Shown: one piece after another, positions 1-8,317 of the stretch
Numbering within the stretch: position 1 is the stretch's first letter
Layout of the letters: every line of letters starts with the position of its first letter
Source of the DNA: Asterionellopsis glacialis
Lineage: Eukaryota; Bacillariophyta; Plagiogrammaphyceae; Rhaphoneidales; Asterionellopsidaceae
DNA: 12,921 nt
Assembly: GCA_014885115.2 (NCBI GenBank)
Contig: WKLE02000542.1
Span: forward strand, 18,762 to 31,682
Direction of reading: 5' to 3'
The notes under the pieces: model-generated
What the model saw: the letters and a program-made list of their open reading frames with translations, nothing else
What the model was told of the DNA's origin: nothing
The model's database searches: none
Translations under genes and position numbers: made by a program

Positions 1-887
1 GATGGGCAATGGAGCCTGATAGATTGACAGACAGACAACACTTCTTAAAAAGACCTAAAAATAAATAAAATTATAAGAATACTTCTAGGGAGTGTTAAGA
101 ACAAGGAGGTGTCAGTCGCTTACGTAGGTCTTCTACTGCTAGTACCGTTGAAAGTTCGGCGAAGTCTTTAGGCAGAAAAATAGAGATGATTCATTTAATA
201 ATAATTAAGAGGATTAATGAAGTGAATAAGATGCAAATAAATAAAATAATGAAGAATAACGGTTACCTGGTTCAGTACTTTACTTATCATTTATACGTGT
301 CTGTCACATACGAACGAAATTAATTTCTTTTTGCTATGGCGAAATGTAAGAAATTAAACCAGGATGAGACTTATGGAGGTTTCCCCTTTCCTTTACCTAT
401 CATATGGATTTGTTCAAAAATCACCAATAGAAAGTGACATCATATTTATCATTGTCGGTTCATAAATAAAAAAGGTGAGCGGACAAGAAGTATTGCATCG
501 ATTGAAGTATATAATGCGTAGTTTAGTAGTAGCGTACCGGTACATATTACTCACTATTCAACAATCACGATCAGATTACCTGGTAGTATGGTCGTTAAAG
601 CGATCGTTGGAATGGGGCCGCTGTATGTGTACAAAAATAAAAGAAATCAGACGGACCTTTTTTTAGATAAACAAATTCGTTCGCACCGCCTGTTCTCCGA
701 AAAAAGAGATGAGATTTGGACCTAGACGTCCTAGTCCCATGTGCATTGAACGTGCGATTCTACATAAACTAGTGGCTAGAGTCTACCGGTACAATCACTC
801 AGACAAAAACTCTTTCGATCGATCTCTATTTTTGTGTCCAGGAGTTGAGACTGTTGCGATATCTATATATAATACAAACTACGAAAG

Positions 888-1096
888 GTAAGTTTGTTGA
901 TTGCATGTTGTTATATTGTAACAAGAGAGAGTTCGTTGTTCTATAACAAGCGAGAAGCTTTCGACGAAGCTTAAAAGTGTAATAAGAAGGATGCGAAAAG
1001 TTTTCGACAAAGTTTGTTTTTAAACACGTACGCAAGTAAATTCAATATTTTTCTGCTGTATTCCTTCTTTCTTGCCTTCATCAACATCATTTTCAG
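888..1096 (+). other. Candidate 5'UTR intron 1 of the RAP-domain gene
   Basis: The donor at 888 reads AAAG|GTAAGT, a near-perfect eukaryotic 5' splice site. The acceptor ends ATTTTCAG at 1096 and is preceded by a long pyrimidine-rich tract from about 1048. At 209 nt it is longer than the two well-supported introns in this window (88 and 110 nt). It is inferred only from splice-site quality; no reading frame is restored that resembles a known protein. Confidence 0.4.
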
Positions 1097-1169
1097 ACTT
1101 GAATTTAAGCTACATCAACACGAATAATTAGGTGCTAGACTTAGAACTAGTGACAGACCTCTCATCAAG

Positions 1170-1383
1170 GTAAGATGTATCAATGGAATTATGGATCAAC
1201 AGCGCTGCTTAACATACGTGATGTTCTTTGGCGACACAACGAGAACACCTTTGTATTCATCTCTTTTTATCAAGGGATCGCATCTGTACTATTTGACAGA
1301 TTTTTGCTAAGAATTATCACTGCATGTTTACTCAAACATTGTTTTATTCTTCCAAATTTCTCGTCTTGCTCCAAAAACTACAG
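1170..1383 (+). other. Candidate 5'UTR intron 2 of the RAP-domain gene
   Basis: The donor at 1170 reads ATCAAG|GTAAGA and the candidate acceptor is CTACAG ending at 1383, after a pyrimidine-rich stretch, 20 nt before the RAP gene start codon at 1404. An alternative acceptor, TTTGCTAAG near 1310, would give a shorter intron. The intervening exon 1097-1169 has stop codons in all frames, so it would be untranslated leader. It is supported by splice consensus only. Confidence 0.3.
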
Positions 1384-1403
1384 ACAAAACTCTAAAATTA
1401 ACA

Positions 1404-3524
1404 ATGTACGACTCTTCACCTCATTCCCTCTCTACATCAAAGAAGCGAAAGATCCATGAGAGGGATGATGAAGAAGGCTATAAAAATTCTGTCAGTAGTA
1501 GTAATGATCAAGAAAGCTGTCCAGCTACAACTAATGGCCTAGTGTCTCCACCTCCTCCTGTTTGTGATGAACCACAGCATCGTCAAAATTTTGCACGCCC
1601 AAAACCTCACCACGATTTACAAGAATACTATCGTAACGTTGACATTTGGCATTTGCGTAATGAGGGATTATGGCAAGATATTCTTTTAATGTACGAACAA
1701 GAGTGGGAAACGTTTACGAATAAGAATTATGAATGTGCATTGACTGCATTGTCCAGAATAAGAACATTGGATAAGAATCATCCCAAGTTTCGTTCATTCG
1801 TCAATGATTTAGTAAGTCGCGTTGAAAATGAAGGATACGAATGGTTGGGTAATCTTCAAATGGGTAGAGTCTTACAGCAAATAGCGAGAATGCACTTAAG
1901 AACACCTTCCATTAATCGATTGCTAGATGTTATACAAGAAGAAAAGTGTTCCAAATGGCTTGTGGACGAAGCTCAAACACAAACGATTGCAAATATAGCT
2001 TGGGCATTATCGAGATTAGATTGCCATGCTGACATATTCTTTAAAGAGTTGGATCAACAAGCTGATTGGTTTGTATCCGAAGGGAATGCACAAGATATAG
2101 CGACTGTTGTATATGCCTGTGGAGTGTTAAGAATTAAATATTGCAAGAACCTATTTCATATGACTGACAAAAATGCACAATATATTTGCGAAAAGGGACC
2201 TCCAATAGCTATTTGTCGAATTTTGAGCACATGTTCCAGATTGAAGTTGCGCTTGCCCAATTTTTTTCGGCATTTCGATAGAAATGCTGTTCGGCTCAAA
2301 CGTGGACAACCAGAGGATATGGCGAAATGTGCAATGGCATCTGGGTCATTAGGCAAACGTTTTCCCAATTTATTTGCTGAAATTGAAGAAAACGCCTATT
2401 GGATTACCAATCAGGGGAGTATCCAAAACGTCTCTAGTATATTATGGGCTTGCGCGAAACTCAATATGCAATCACCTAAATTATTTGATTCAGTCAATCT
2501 CCTTGCAGAAAACATCGTCGAACATGGTACCATCAAAGAAATAGTCCAAATTGCTTGGGCATGTGCAACTTTAGAACATAAGGCAACGAGACTTTTCTTC
2601 GAAATGAATAAACGGGCATCTTATCTCGTTGGAGGCGCGAATGATCAAAAGAGTGCTCTAAATACTTGCACTCTTGTTTGGGCGTGTGCTACATTGGGCA
2701 TACAAGCTCCTAAAATATTTGAAGAACTGGAGAAGAATGCACAAAGTTTCTGCAGAAGTGGTAATTCTCAAGATATGGCAAATAGTATCTGGGCGTGTGC
2801 CATGATGGGATTTAATGCACCAGAGTTATTCAGTGAAGTAGCACAACGTGCTGAGTGGCTGATTGAGACTTGCAAAATGCAAATCTTGTTACTTGTCTGT
2901 TATTCGTTTGTTATTGCGGACTTGGTCAAAACTCACGAAGAGACCTTTCACAAAATGTGGAATGCAGTCATTTCGAATAATCCATTTTCCTTTGACAATG
3001 AAAAATTGAATCAATTAGCACAGGTAGAAGCCTTTGCTCGAGTAGATGGTATCCAGTTAAAGAAGCAACCTCATGCTCTGCAGTCTCGTGTTGACTTATG
3101 CAAGGTTATCACGGAAGATGATGATCACGGATTACATTATCAAAAAGAAATATCTATCCTTTTATCACGAATTGGGTTTGAACATGAAGAAGAGGTATCT
3201 CCTCTTGTCGGATCCTTAAAAGGTGGTCTTTTATCTATCGATCTGGGTTGTCGGCGACGTAAAGTTGCCATCGAATGCGACGGCCCAACTCACTATCTTA
3301 TTGATGCTGAAACAGGTGCTGTAACATATTCTGAAAATGGCACAACTATGGCCAAACGGCGATTCTTGAAACGAAGTGGATGGACTGTTGTAAATTTAAA
3401 TTACCAAGATCGAATCAAAGCATATGAAGAAGGTTATGATGAAAGATGGTTATTAGAAGAGCTTTTAGACGCTGGTGTAGAATTTGAAACACGTATAGCC
3501 CTACGAAGAGCTGCTTCTGATTAG
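1404..3524 (+). CDS. OPR-like repeat protein with C-terminal RAP domain (putative RNA-binding protein)
   Basis: This intronless 706-aa frame is a probable RNA-binding protein. Residues about 198-490 hold eight degenerate repeats of 37-38 residues, anchored by motifs such as AWALSRL, VYACGVL, LWACAKL, AWACATL, VWACATL and IWACAMM. Each anchor is followed by a P-x-[LI]-F segment and a G-x-x-Q-D/E segment. This matches the alpha-helical repeat style of octotricopeptide (OPR) and FAST-kinase-like proteins. Residues about 605-670 form a RAP domain with SIDLG, the basic RRRK, VAIECDGPTHYL and a KRRFLKRSGWTVVNL segment, the fold related to PD-(D/E)XK nucleases. Known OPR-RAP proteins bind organellar RNAs and act in processing, stability or translation. 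The ATG at 1404 is the first in frame after an upstream stop near 1306. The N-terminus is hydrophilic, with a basic KKRK patch and an acidic stretch, and is not an obvious transit peptide, so localisation is uncertain. RNA target unknown. Confidence 0.88.
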   Translation: MYDSSPHSLSTSKKRKIHERDDEEGYKNSVSSSNDQESCPATTNGLVSPPPPVCDEPQHRQNFARPKPHHDLQEYYRNVDIWHLRNEGLWQDILLMYEQEWETFTNKNYECALTALSRIRTLDKNHPKFRSFVNDLVSRVENEGYEWLGNLQMGRVLQQIARMHLRTPSINRLLDVIQEEKCSKWLVDEAQTQTIANIAWALSRLDCHADIFFKELDQQADWFVSEGNAQDIATVVYACGVLRIKYCKNLFHMTDKNAQYICEKGPPIAICRILSTCSRLKLRLPNFFRHFDRNAVRLKRGQPEDMAKCAMASGSLGKRFPNLFAEIEENAYWITNQGSIQNVSSILWACAKLNMQSPKLFDSVNLLAENIVEHGTIKEIVQIAWACATLEHKATRLFFEMNKRASYLVGGANDQKSALNTCTLVWACATLGIQAPKIFEELEKNAQSFCRSGNSQDMANSIWACAMMGFNAPELFSEVAQRAEWLIETCKMQILLLVCYSFVIADLVKTHEETFHKMWNAVISNNPFSFDNEKLNQLAQVEAFARVDGIQLKKQPHALQSRVDLCKVITEDDDHGLHYQKEISILLSRIGFEHEEEVSPLVGSLKGGLLSIDLGCRRRKVAIECDGPTHYLIDAETGAVTYSENGTTMAKRRFLKRSGWTVVNLNYQDRIKAYEEGYDERWLLEELLDAGVEFETRIALRRAASD

Positions 3525-3648
3525 ATCATAAAAACAACAAGCTTTATTTGATAAGTACATAGTGAATGCACCCCAAAAATTGACTCCTTTCGAATCTTTG
3601 ATTGAATGGCCACACGATTGTCCAGTTAACCTTTGAAAATATTTTTTC
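3525..3648. other. Convergent 3' spacer between the RAP and zinc-finger genes
   Basis: The two facing stop codons are only 124 bp apart, so the two 3' UTRs must share or abut this segment and may overlap as antisense transcripts. No clear polyadenylation motif or hairpin is distinguishable by eye. Confidence 0.6.
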
Positions 3649-4140
3649 CTAAAGTGCCTTTTTTCCTTTCGTACTTCGCCGCATGTTTGACTGATGCCAT
3701 TTAGTTTTTTTATGTGCGCGATACATTCCTGGTGTTTTGAATGAACCACCACAAAGGCTACAACTTCGTGGATAAGTTGCCGAAGCCTCATCAGCGACAG
3801 AAATTGTTTCGTCTTTCTTTGGCTTTTCTTCAGAAATTGGTGGTGGATTTACTTCTTCATTCGAAACAGAATTTTGCTCCTCTTTAACCAAAGGCATTGG
3901 TGGAGTGTCTTCTGGAGCTTTTGGGTTTCCAACAGAACTTTTCTTTGGTTTATGGAACATCATGGTAAGCATAACAAGTAGCAGCGCTACACTGACAGCT
4001 AGCACTCCGATTGGAATTCCATATATGCATGCAGCAGATTCTTCATCTTCTGGGGTACACAGCAAATCAAAACAATCGGCTTGTTGTAAAGAGCTAAGGA
4101 AGGCTACGAAAATGACCAACAAATCTTTTAAATTCGTCAT
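3649..4140 (-). CDS. Small single-pass membrane protein with a cytosolic U1-like C2H2 zinc finger
   Basis: This 163-aa protein begins at the ATG complementary to 4138-4140. Residues 1-23 look like a signal peptide (hydrophobic core LLVIFVAFL, candidate cleavage at Ala-Asp-Cys). A very short acidic Cys-containing segment follows (24-38, Cys28 and Cys38). Next comes a strongly hydrophobic TM helix at about 40-62, then basic residues (HKPKK), so a type I topology with a cytosolic tail is expected. The tail is Pro/Glu/Lys-rich and apparently disordered. It ends in C-x2-C-x12-H-x5-H (Cys127, Cys130, His143, His149), followed by a basic tail. The H-x5-H spacing is that of U1/JAZ-type fingers, which in known proteins often bind structured RNA. 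No family is recognised for the whole protein. Membrane plus zinc-finger architecture is unusual; function unknown. Confidence 0.75.
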   Translation of the reverse strand: MTNLKDLLVIFVAFLSSLQQADCFDLLCTPEDEESAACIYGIPIGVLAVSVALLLVMLTMMFHKPKKSSVGNPKAPEDTPPMPLVKEEQNSVSNEEVNPPPISEEKPKKDETISVADEASATYPRSCSLCGGSFKTPGMYRAHKKTKWHQSNMRRSTKGKKAL

Positions 4141-5021
4141 ATTGTAATGGCACGCAATGCAGGCTCTTAAAAATCTATTTCAATGCGCAATATCGTATAC
4201 ACGTTGTCTTCTAAAAAGCTATTCTACCGCAGCTATGATTGATACCCAGGACCACTTGAACGAGTTTTTGTTGTGCTGCTCATGCCGAACCTTTGCCTCT
4301 TGTGCTTACCTGTGTGTGTTGTCTTGTGGGCAATAAGTTCTTCTATCAGCCTTTGTCTCGACAACAAGATACCATTCATTAATTCCTCGTATAGTAGACC
4401 CACGTACTGCATATCGGAGGAATTTCACAGGGGTATACAGGACACAATGTATTCCAACCGTACCAGTGTTCATAATAAGTTGTTCCGGTACAAAAAGAAT
4501 TTTTAATTGGGACGGAAAATTTGTTCATTTTTTTAGAAATCCATGACAAGGAGTGCTAGCTATTACACGAGTCCCTCCATCATGTCACTCCTTGCTTTTC
4601 TCGACAACCATCTACTTATAATATTAATTTTTTGTTACAAACAACTCTCAATTATCACAAAGAAGATAAGCGTTGTTGGCATTTTCACTAGGATGAATTA
4701 TGGGGAAATCCTGCTTTCCTCGAGTACGATTAGAACATGTCATCTATCAAAATCAAAGTCATACCAGTCAAAGCTTTTGGTAGATTCTTCACGGAAAATT
4801 AATGATATATGTACTTATTTTATTTTAATTTTGTTTTCATTCGGCAGCTTGCACATAACCAAACTTTTGGATAGGAGCGTAAGGAAAATTAGAAGCGGGA
4901 CAGAAGGTGTTTTTGCGAAATAGTGTTTTTTCTCTGTTTTAAAAGGGGGGAATGTATTTCATATTCTTTTGTTGGGTGGGGAGATATGTTTTCAATCACC
5001 TGCAATACTGCCTTATTGTGG
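4141..5021. other. Intergenic spacer upstream of the zinc-finger gene and downstream of the HMG gene
   Basis: This 881-bp stretch contains the promoter side of the minus-strand zinc-finger gene and the 3' flank of the HMG-box gene. Two open stretches on the plus strand (4273-4506 and 4543-4923) lie in the same frame, separated by a TAA. Their composition (Ser/Ile/Lys/Tyr-rich, no domains) looks like open AT-rich spacer rather than protein. No RNA gene was seen. Confidence 0.5.
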
Positions 5022-5948
5022 CTATAGAGCCAAAGGCACATCAAAATAAGCTTCTGCATTCACTGCAATATCTCTTGAAAAATCTATTGGTAACGCAAAG
5101 TCACTAAATTCGTCATCCTCTGAAATATCTTCATCTGATACTTCCAATACAGGAAGTTCGAACATATCCTCTTGAGATCCACTGTTATTGTTAGTATTGA
5201 TATCATTGTTGACAGGATCAAATACTTTCTGTGCAAAGGAAAAATTAAATTCTGATAAATAATTCTCTTCTACATTTTGTGAATCCAAACTCATCTCTGC
5301 AGGAATGATGTTATCTTTGTGGATAACTGTTTTGGGGGAGATAGGTGGAGTAACAACAGAGCTCTTCAATGACATGGAGACTGGTACTTCAGGTGATGTA
5401 CTTCGTTCAGATGAAATGGATTTTTTAGCTTCTGGTGGAGTTTGTGCGCATGTGGGACATTTGTACCCAGTCTCACCTTTCGCAGTTGGCTTGGAGCAAG
5501 CTGGAGTAGATGGAGCGAGGGGGGTACTGCTACTTGTTGCTAAGCACGGAACAATCTTTTTCTTCTGAACTTTCGCAACATTCTCCTTGCCATCCTTCTC
5601 CTTGTCATTACGAACTACTTGTTCTTGTTTCCATTTCGCAAGTTCTACAAAGTATTTTTTCTTTTCCAACTTGGCGTCACCTTCGTACTTCACTCTCGTG
5701 ACAGAATCGATTGTTTTCCATTTGCCACCGATTGTACGAGCCATATTGGCGAAACCAATCTTGGCACCCTTTTTCACCTTTCGCAGCATCTTCTTTCTTT
5801 CATCTTGGAAAAAAAGATTGTAGGCAGACAATGGTCTTTTAGGTTTGCCTTCTGGTTTTTTCCATCCCTTTCTTTTCTTCGGGGGGTCGTTCTTTGCCGC
5901 GACTTTACTTTTTGAACACGGTGTGTCTTTTTCTGTCTTGAGATTCAT
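5022..5948 (-). CDS. Single HMG-box DNA-binding protein with acidic C-terminal region
   Basis: This intronless 308-aa nuclear protein starts at the ATG complementary to 5946-5948. A lysine-rich N-terminus with NLS-like KKRK (24-27) leads into one HMG box at about residues 36-107. Its hallmarks are PKRPLSAYNLFFQDER at the first helix, a lysine-rich turn, FANMARTIGGKWKTI, and the closing KKKYFVELAKWK helix. Such boxes bend DNA in the minor groove, and the family acts in chromatin architecture or transcription. The middle is Ser/Thr/Pro-rich and probably disordered, with a lone CPTC pair. The C-terminal third is acidic (VSDEDISEDDEF), resembling the acidic tails of HMGB proteins or an activation domain. 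The AxYNLF signature is like the non-sequence-specific HMGB class rather than the SOX/TCF class, which is an inference. It has no close co-oriented neighbour. Confidence 0.9.
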   Translation of the reverse strand: MNLKTEKDTPCSKSKVAAKNDPPKKRKGWKKPEGKPKRPLSAYNLFFQDERKKMLRKVKKGAKIGFANMARTIGGKWKTIDSVTRVKYEGDAKLEKKKYFVELAKWKQEQVVRNDKEKDGKENVAKVQKKKIVPCLATSSSTPLAPSTPACSKPTAKGETGYKCPTCAQTPPEAKKSISSERSTSPEVPVSMSLKSSVVTPPISPKTVIHKDNIIPAEMSLDSQNVEENYLSEFNFSFAQKVFDPVNNDINTNNNSGSQEDMFELPVLEVSDEDISEDDEFSDFALPIDFSRDIAVNAEAYFDVPLAL

Positions 5949-6645
5949 CCCAATAACTCTATTTTTGTTGCGGGTGTTAACGGTGTGATTCTCCTTCCTG
6001 TGTGTATCGGTTTGCGAAGAATGTTTTGAGTCTAAACGCGACCATATAAAACGACAAAATTAGATTGATAAAAGTTGACATCCAAAAAAAGACACCTGTC
6101 TGTATTCAGTAAATACTCGATTGGAGAATGATAACATACCTTTGAAGAATTTGCAATTATGTTATTTGTTGCAGCCTAGAAAATAAGATTTGTCACCAAA
6201 GCGTCTTTGTGGAATGCTGTGCACCGTAAACAATCAAAGTGAGCACAAACTTTGACGAATACAACATTCAAGAAGCATAGTAATATAAAATGTATGATAT
6301 GGTATTCGTTTTCTTTTCAGTAGTCCCGATTTCCTCCCTTGTTTCTTTCATCAAAACTTGTACAGCAGCTGTATAACGACCTAGAGCGAACAAAGTTGAA
6401 GTTCTCAAATTTTCAATTTAACAATAAATGTTCACTCATCAGTTTATACAGTTTGATGTAAGCAAGCAATAACTGGCCAAATATTAAGTACCGCTGACGT
6501 AACCTTGTATTTTATTACATCCATTGGACGTAAACAGCCCTTAATCGTGAATAGTCCCAAGGTGTTCGCCAGACAGCGCTGGCGTCAAATCATGTTTAGC
6601 TTGTATCAACAAACTATGTATATCCATTCTACATCTACCAGGTAC

Positions 6646-6663
6646 ATGTACGAGCTCGTACAT
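6646..6663. repeat. 18-bp perfect palindrome
   Basis: ATGTACGAGCTCGTACAT equals its own reverse complement and is directly preceded by overlapping GGTACATGTAC. It could be a dimeric DNA-binding site or hairpin arm; nothing nearby identifies it. Confidence 0.8.
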
Positions 6664-7008
6664 ATACTCAGTATTTCCTATAGTAAAAATTTTCGCATTT
6701 TGCATATCCAAAAAGTAAAATAAAGTACCATGTAAAAAGGTACAGGTAAGTCCCTCTCAGGTACAGGTAGGACTACTGTAGTCTGTACAAGGTACCCAAA
6801 TCTTTTCAAAAAATAGACCGAGAATGAATACAGTTCCAGCATCGATACTCCGTAAGTAGGATTAACCAAGACCTATGTAGTACAACACAAGTCCAAGTTA
6901 CGGAAAACTCAATATTACGAGCATGGTACACCACATGTTCCGGTGGAATGTAGAAAGAGAAAAATCTTTTCCGTGGAGAAAAATACTCCTCTGGCTAGAG
7001 AGGACATC

Positions 7009-7024
7009 TAGGTCCTAGGACCTA
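7009..7024. repeat. 16-bp perfect palindrome sharing a word with 11350-11358
   Basis: TAGGTCCTAGGACCTA equals its own reverse complement. Its half-word TAGGTCCTA recurs at 11350-11358, in the spacer between the FIST and acyl-CoA synthetase genes, and a related GGACCTAGACGTCCTAG occurs from about 719. Confidence 0.8.
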
Positions 7025-8317
7025 TGGTTCTCTAAAACGGGACAGAGTCCTGGTACTGTCTGTACCGGAAGTACCTGGTTCCAGGTACATGAGGAACCCT
7101 ACCACTAGGTACAATCTGCAGGAACAGCAATAATCAGGGGTATTTTTTGTCTTGCTTCATTACTTAGGTTTAAAAATTGATACAGAGAGGGGCTACTTGG
7201 TGCATCGAATAAATATTGTTTCGTCATGATATACGGGAGGAATCAATAAATCTTTCTTTCGGGACTCTCTAGACCTACGTCATCCTATTGGAGCTGGTTT
7301 TTTCGTAGATGGACCGCGTGTATGTAAACATTTGCAAATTATTGGGTGCAATTTTGAATTAGTGTACTACCTACCTTAGTAGACTTTAGTGGACTGTTTC
7401 ATTTAACCTCTAACCTTAGTGAGTTGTAGTCCTACCGTACGAATGGAATTTTTGGGTATTTTCCCGGGTGCTCCCTGTCTTACCACGATGCCTCAATTCA
7501 ATTGTTGTTCTAGCGGGAGTGATAGAAAATGTGAGAAAAGTCGTATTAATACTATGAATCCGAAGGTGGTCATATTTTAAGCTGTTATGAAACCTTGTAA
7601 AACAAGAATATAGCGAATATTGCATGTGAAAGTGATTGAGTTGACCATCAATGGATGAAAACAAAATGTACAAACACTGACTTGATGTTTTAATTCATTT
7701 CTTTCATATTCTAGTGATGATACTGAACTGTCTCAAGGCTCAATTCTTTTTGTGTACCCAAAATATTCGTGACCAACTGAAAGTGCAGAATCATTACAGG
7801 AGTAGTGTGCAGCTCGTCAAATACTACAGTCATCTTTCTTGGGGTGACATCTCATTAGCCACTAATGCACATCATCGCACTCGTACCAGTACCATAAAGT
7901 TGCTTCTAGTTTAATGGGTAAATAAGACATATACAGAAGGAGAAATTAAGTAGATGCCTCTGGTGGAACCATTTTATTTTAAGGTAATGGGACATGGTCC
8001 ATTGTATTATACTGTTAAAAGGCCCCTCATGTGAGCGTTTCTGAATGGCACGACTGGTTTGGTGAACTCTTTCCCTTTTCTATTAGTGCTATCAGTGGTG
8101 TCAGGATTGTGGCTGCTAGTGACTGGCCTGATGAACTTGGTCTGGCAAAAGTATTTCGGTGTATACCCTTTAGAAAAAGGCAATTCAAAGCATTGGTAAT
8201 TTAGTTTCACTTTCAAGCAACAGCGCCAGCCTATATGTTGGTGGTAATAGCGACTATGCCGGAAAAACTATCTGTCGAAACAGGGTTGACTACAAAAAAA
8301 ACCTATTGAACCATTCT

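Larger units (their letters stand above)
1..1403. other. Left-hand noncoding region, probably spliced 5' leader and promoter of the RAP gene
   Basis: No protein family is recognisable in any frame here; the open frames are short, lysine/tyrosine/serine-rich and typical of AT-rich spacer. The right-hand part holds two pairs of good splice signals (listed separately) whose intervening exon has stops in all three frames, so it can only be untranslated. Palindromic words occur at 534-543 (GTACCGGTAC) and 784-791 (TACCGGTA). No tRNA or rRNA was seen on reading both strands by eye. The promoter and transcription start of the downstream gene probably lie somewhere in 1-887, but no specific core element can be supported. 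Confidence 0.5.
6640..7120. repeat. Cluster of perfect short palindromes built on GTAC and AGGTCC words
   Basis: Direct reading shows an 18-bp perfect palindrome at 6646-6663 (ATGTACGAGCTCGTACAT). There are two copies of GGTACAGGTA at 6739-6748 and 6760-6769, and an interrupted palindrome at 6771-6783 (GACTAC-T-GTAGTC). A 16-bp perfect palindrome lies at 7009-7024 (TAGGTCCTAGGACCTA), and an inverted repeat with 8-bp arms and a 2-bp spacer at 7071-7088 (GTACCTGG-TT-CCAGGTAC). Additional GGTAC/GTACC words lie between them. Coding regions of the window show few such words. Function unknown: binding sites for a dimeric protein, small-transposon debris or neutral repeat are all possible. Confidence 0.7.
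5949..8317. other. Large intergenic spacer with no recognisable gene
   Basis: Over this 2.37 kb I see only short open frames without domains, good initiation contexts or splice pairs that restore a longer protein. The right-hand side of 5949-6100 should contain the HMG-box gene promoter; a weak TATA-like TTTTATATGG on the minus strand lies near 6043-6052. The central part, about 6640-7120, is a cluster of short palindromes listed separately. No transposase, reverse transcriptase, tRNA or snRNA could be recognised. Confidence 0.5.

Noticed and set aside
1175..1459. 94-codon open frame overlapping the start of the RAP gene
   Set aside because: It overlaps the RAP coding region in another frame, has no recognisable features and begins inside a candidate intron.
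3586..3600. tRNA T-loop-like TTCGAATC
   Set aside because: No acceptor stem, A-box or anticodon arm could be folded around it; it lies in the shared 3' spacer.
3649..4140. Diatom plastid-targeting (ASAFAP-like) signal, because Phe24 follows a plausible signal cleavage site (Ala-Asp-Cys|Phe)
   Set aside because: The residues after the candidate cleavage are acidic and a TM helix begins at about residue 40, unlike the positively charged Ser-rich transit peptides of plastid proteins.
4273..4923. Plus-strand protein gene from two same-frame open stretches split by one TAA
   Set aside because: No domain, biased Ser/Ile/Lys/Tyr composition, no splice pair that removes the stop convincingly, and no recognisable similarity; it looks like AT-rich spacer.
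5587..5915. Plus-strand open frames rich in Phe/Ser/Leu
   Set aside because: Antisense shadow of the lysine-rich HMG box on the minus strand (Lys codons read as Phe/Leu).
8007..8216. Small minus-strand open frame downstream of the duplicated membrane-protein gene
   Set aside because: 69 codons with no domain or signal; could be part of the 3' UTR but there is no evidence for translation.
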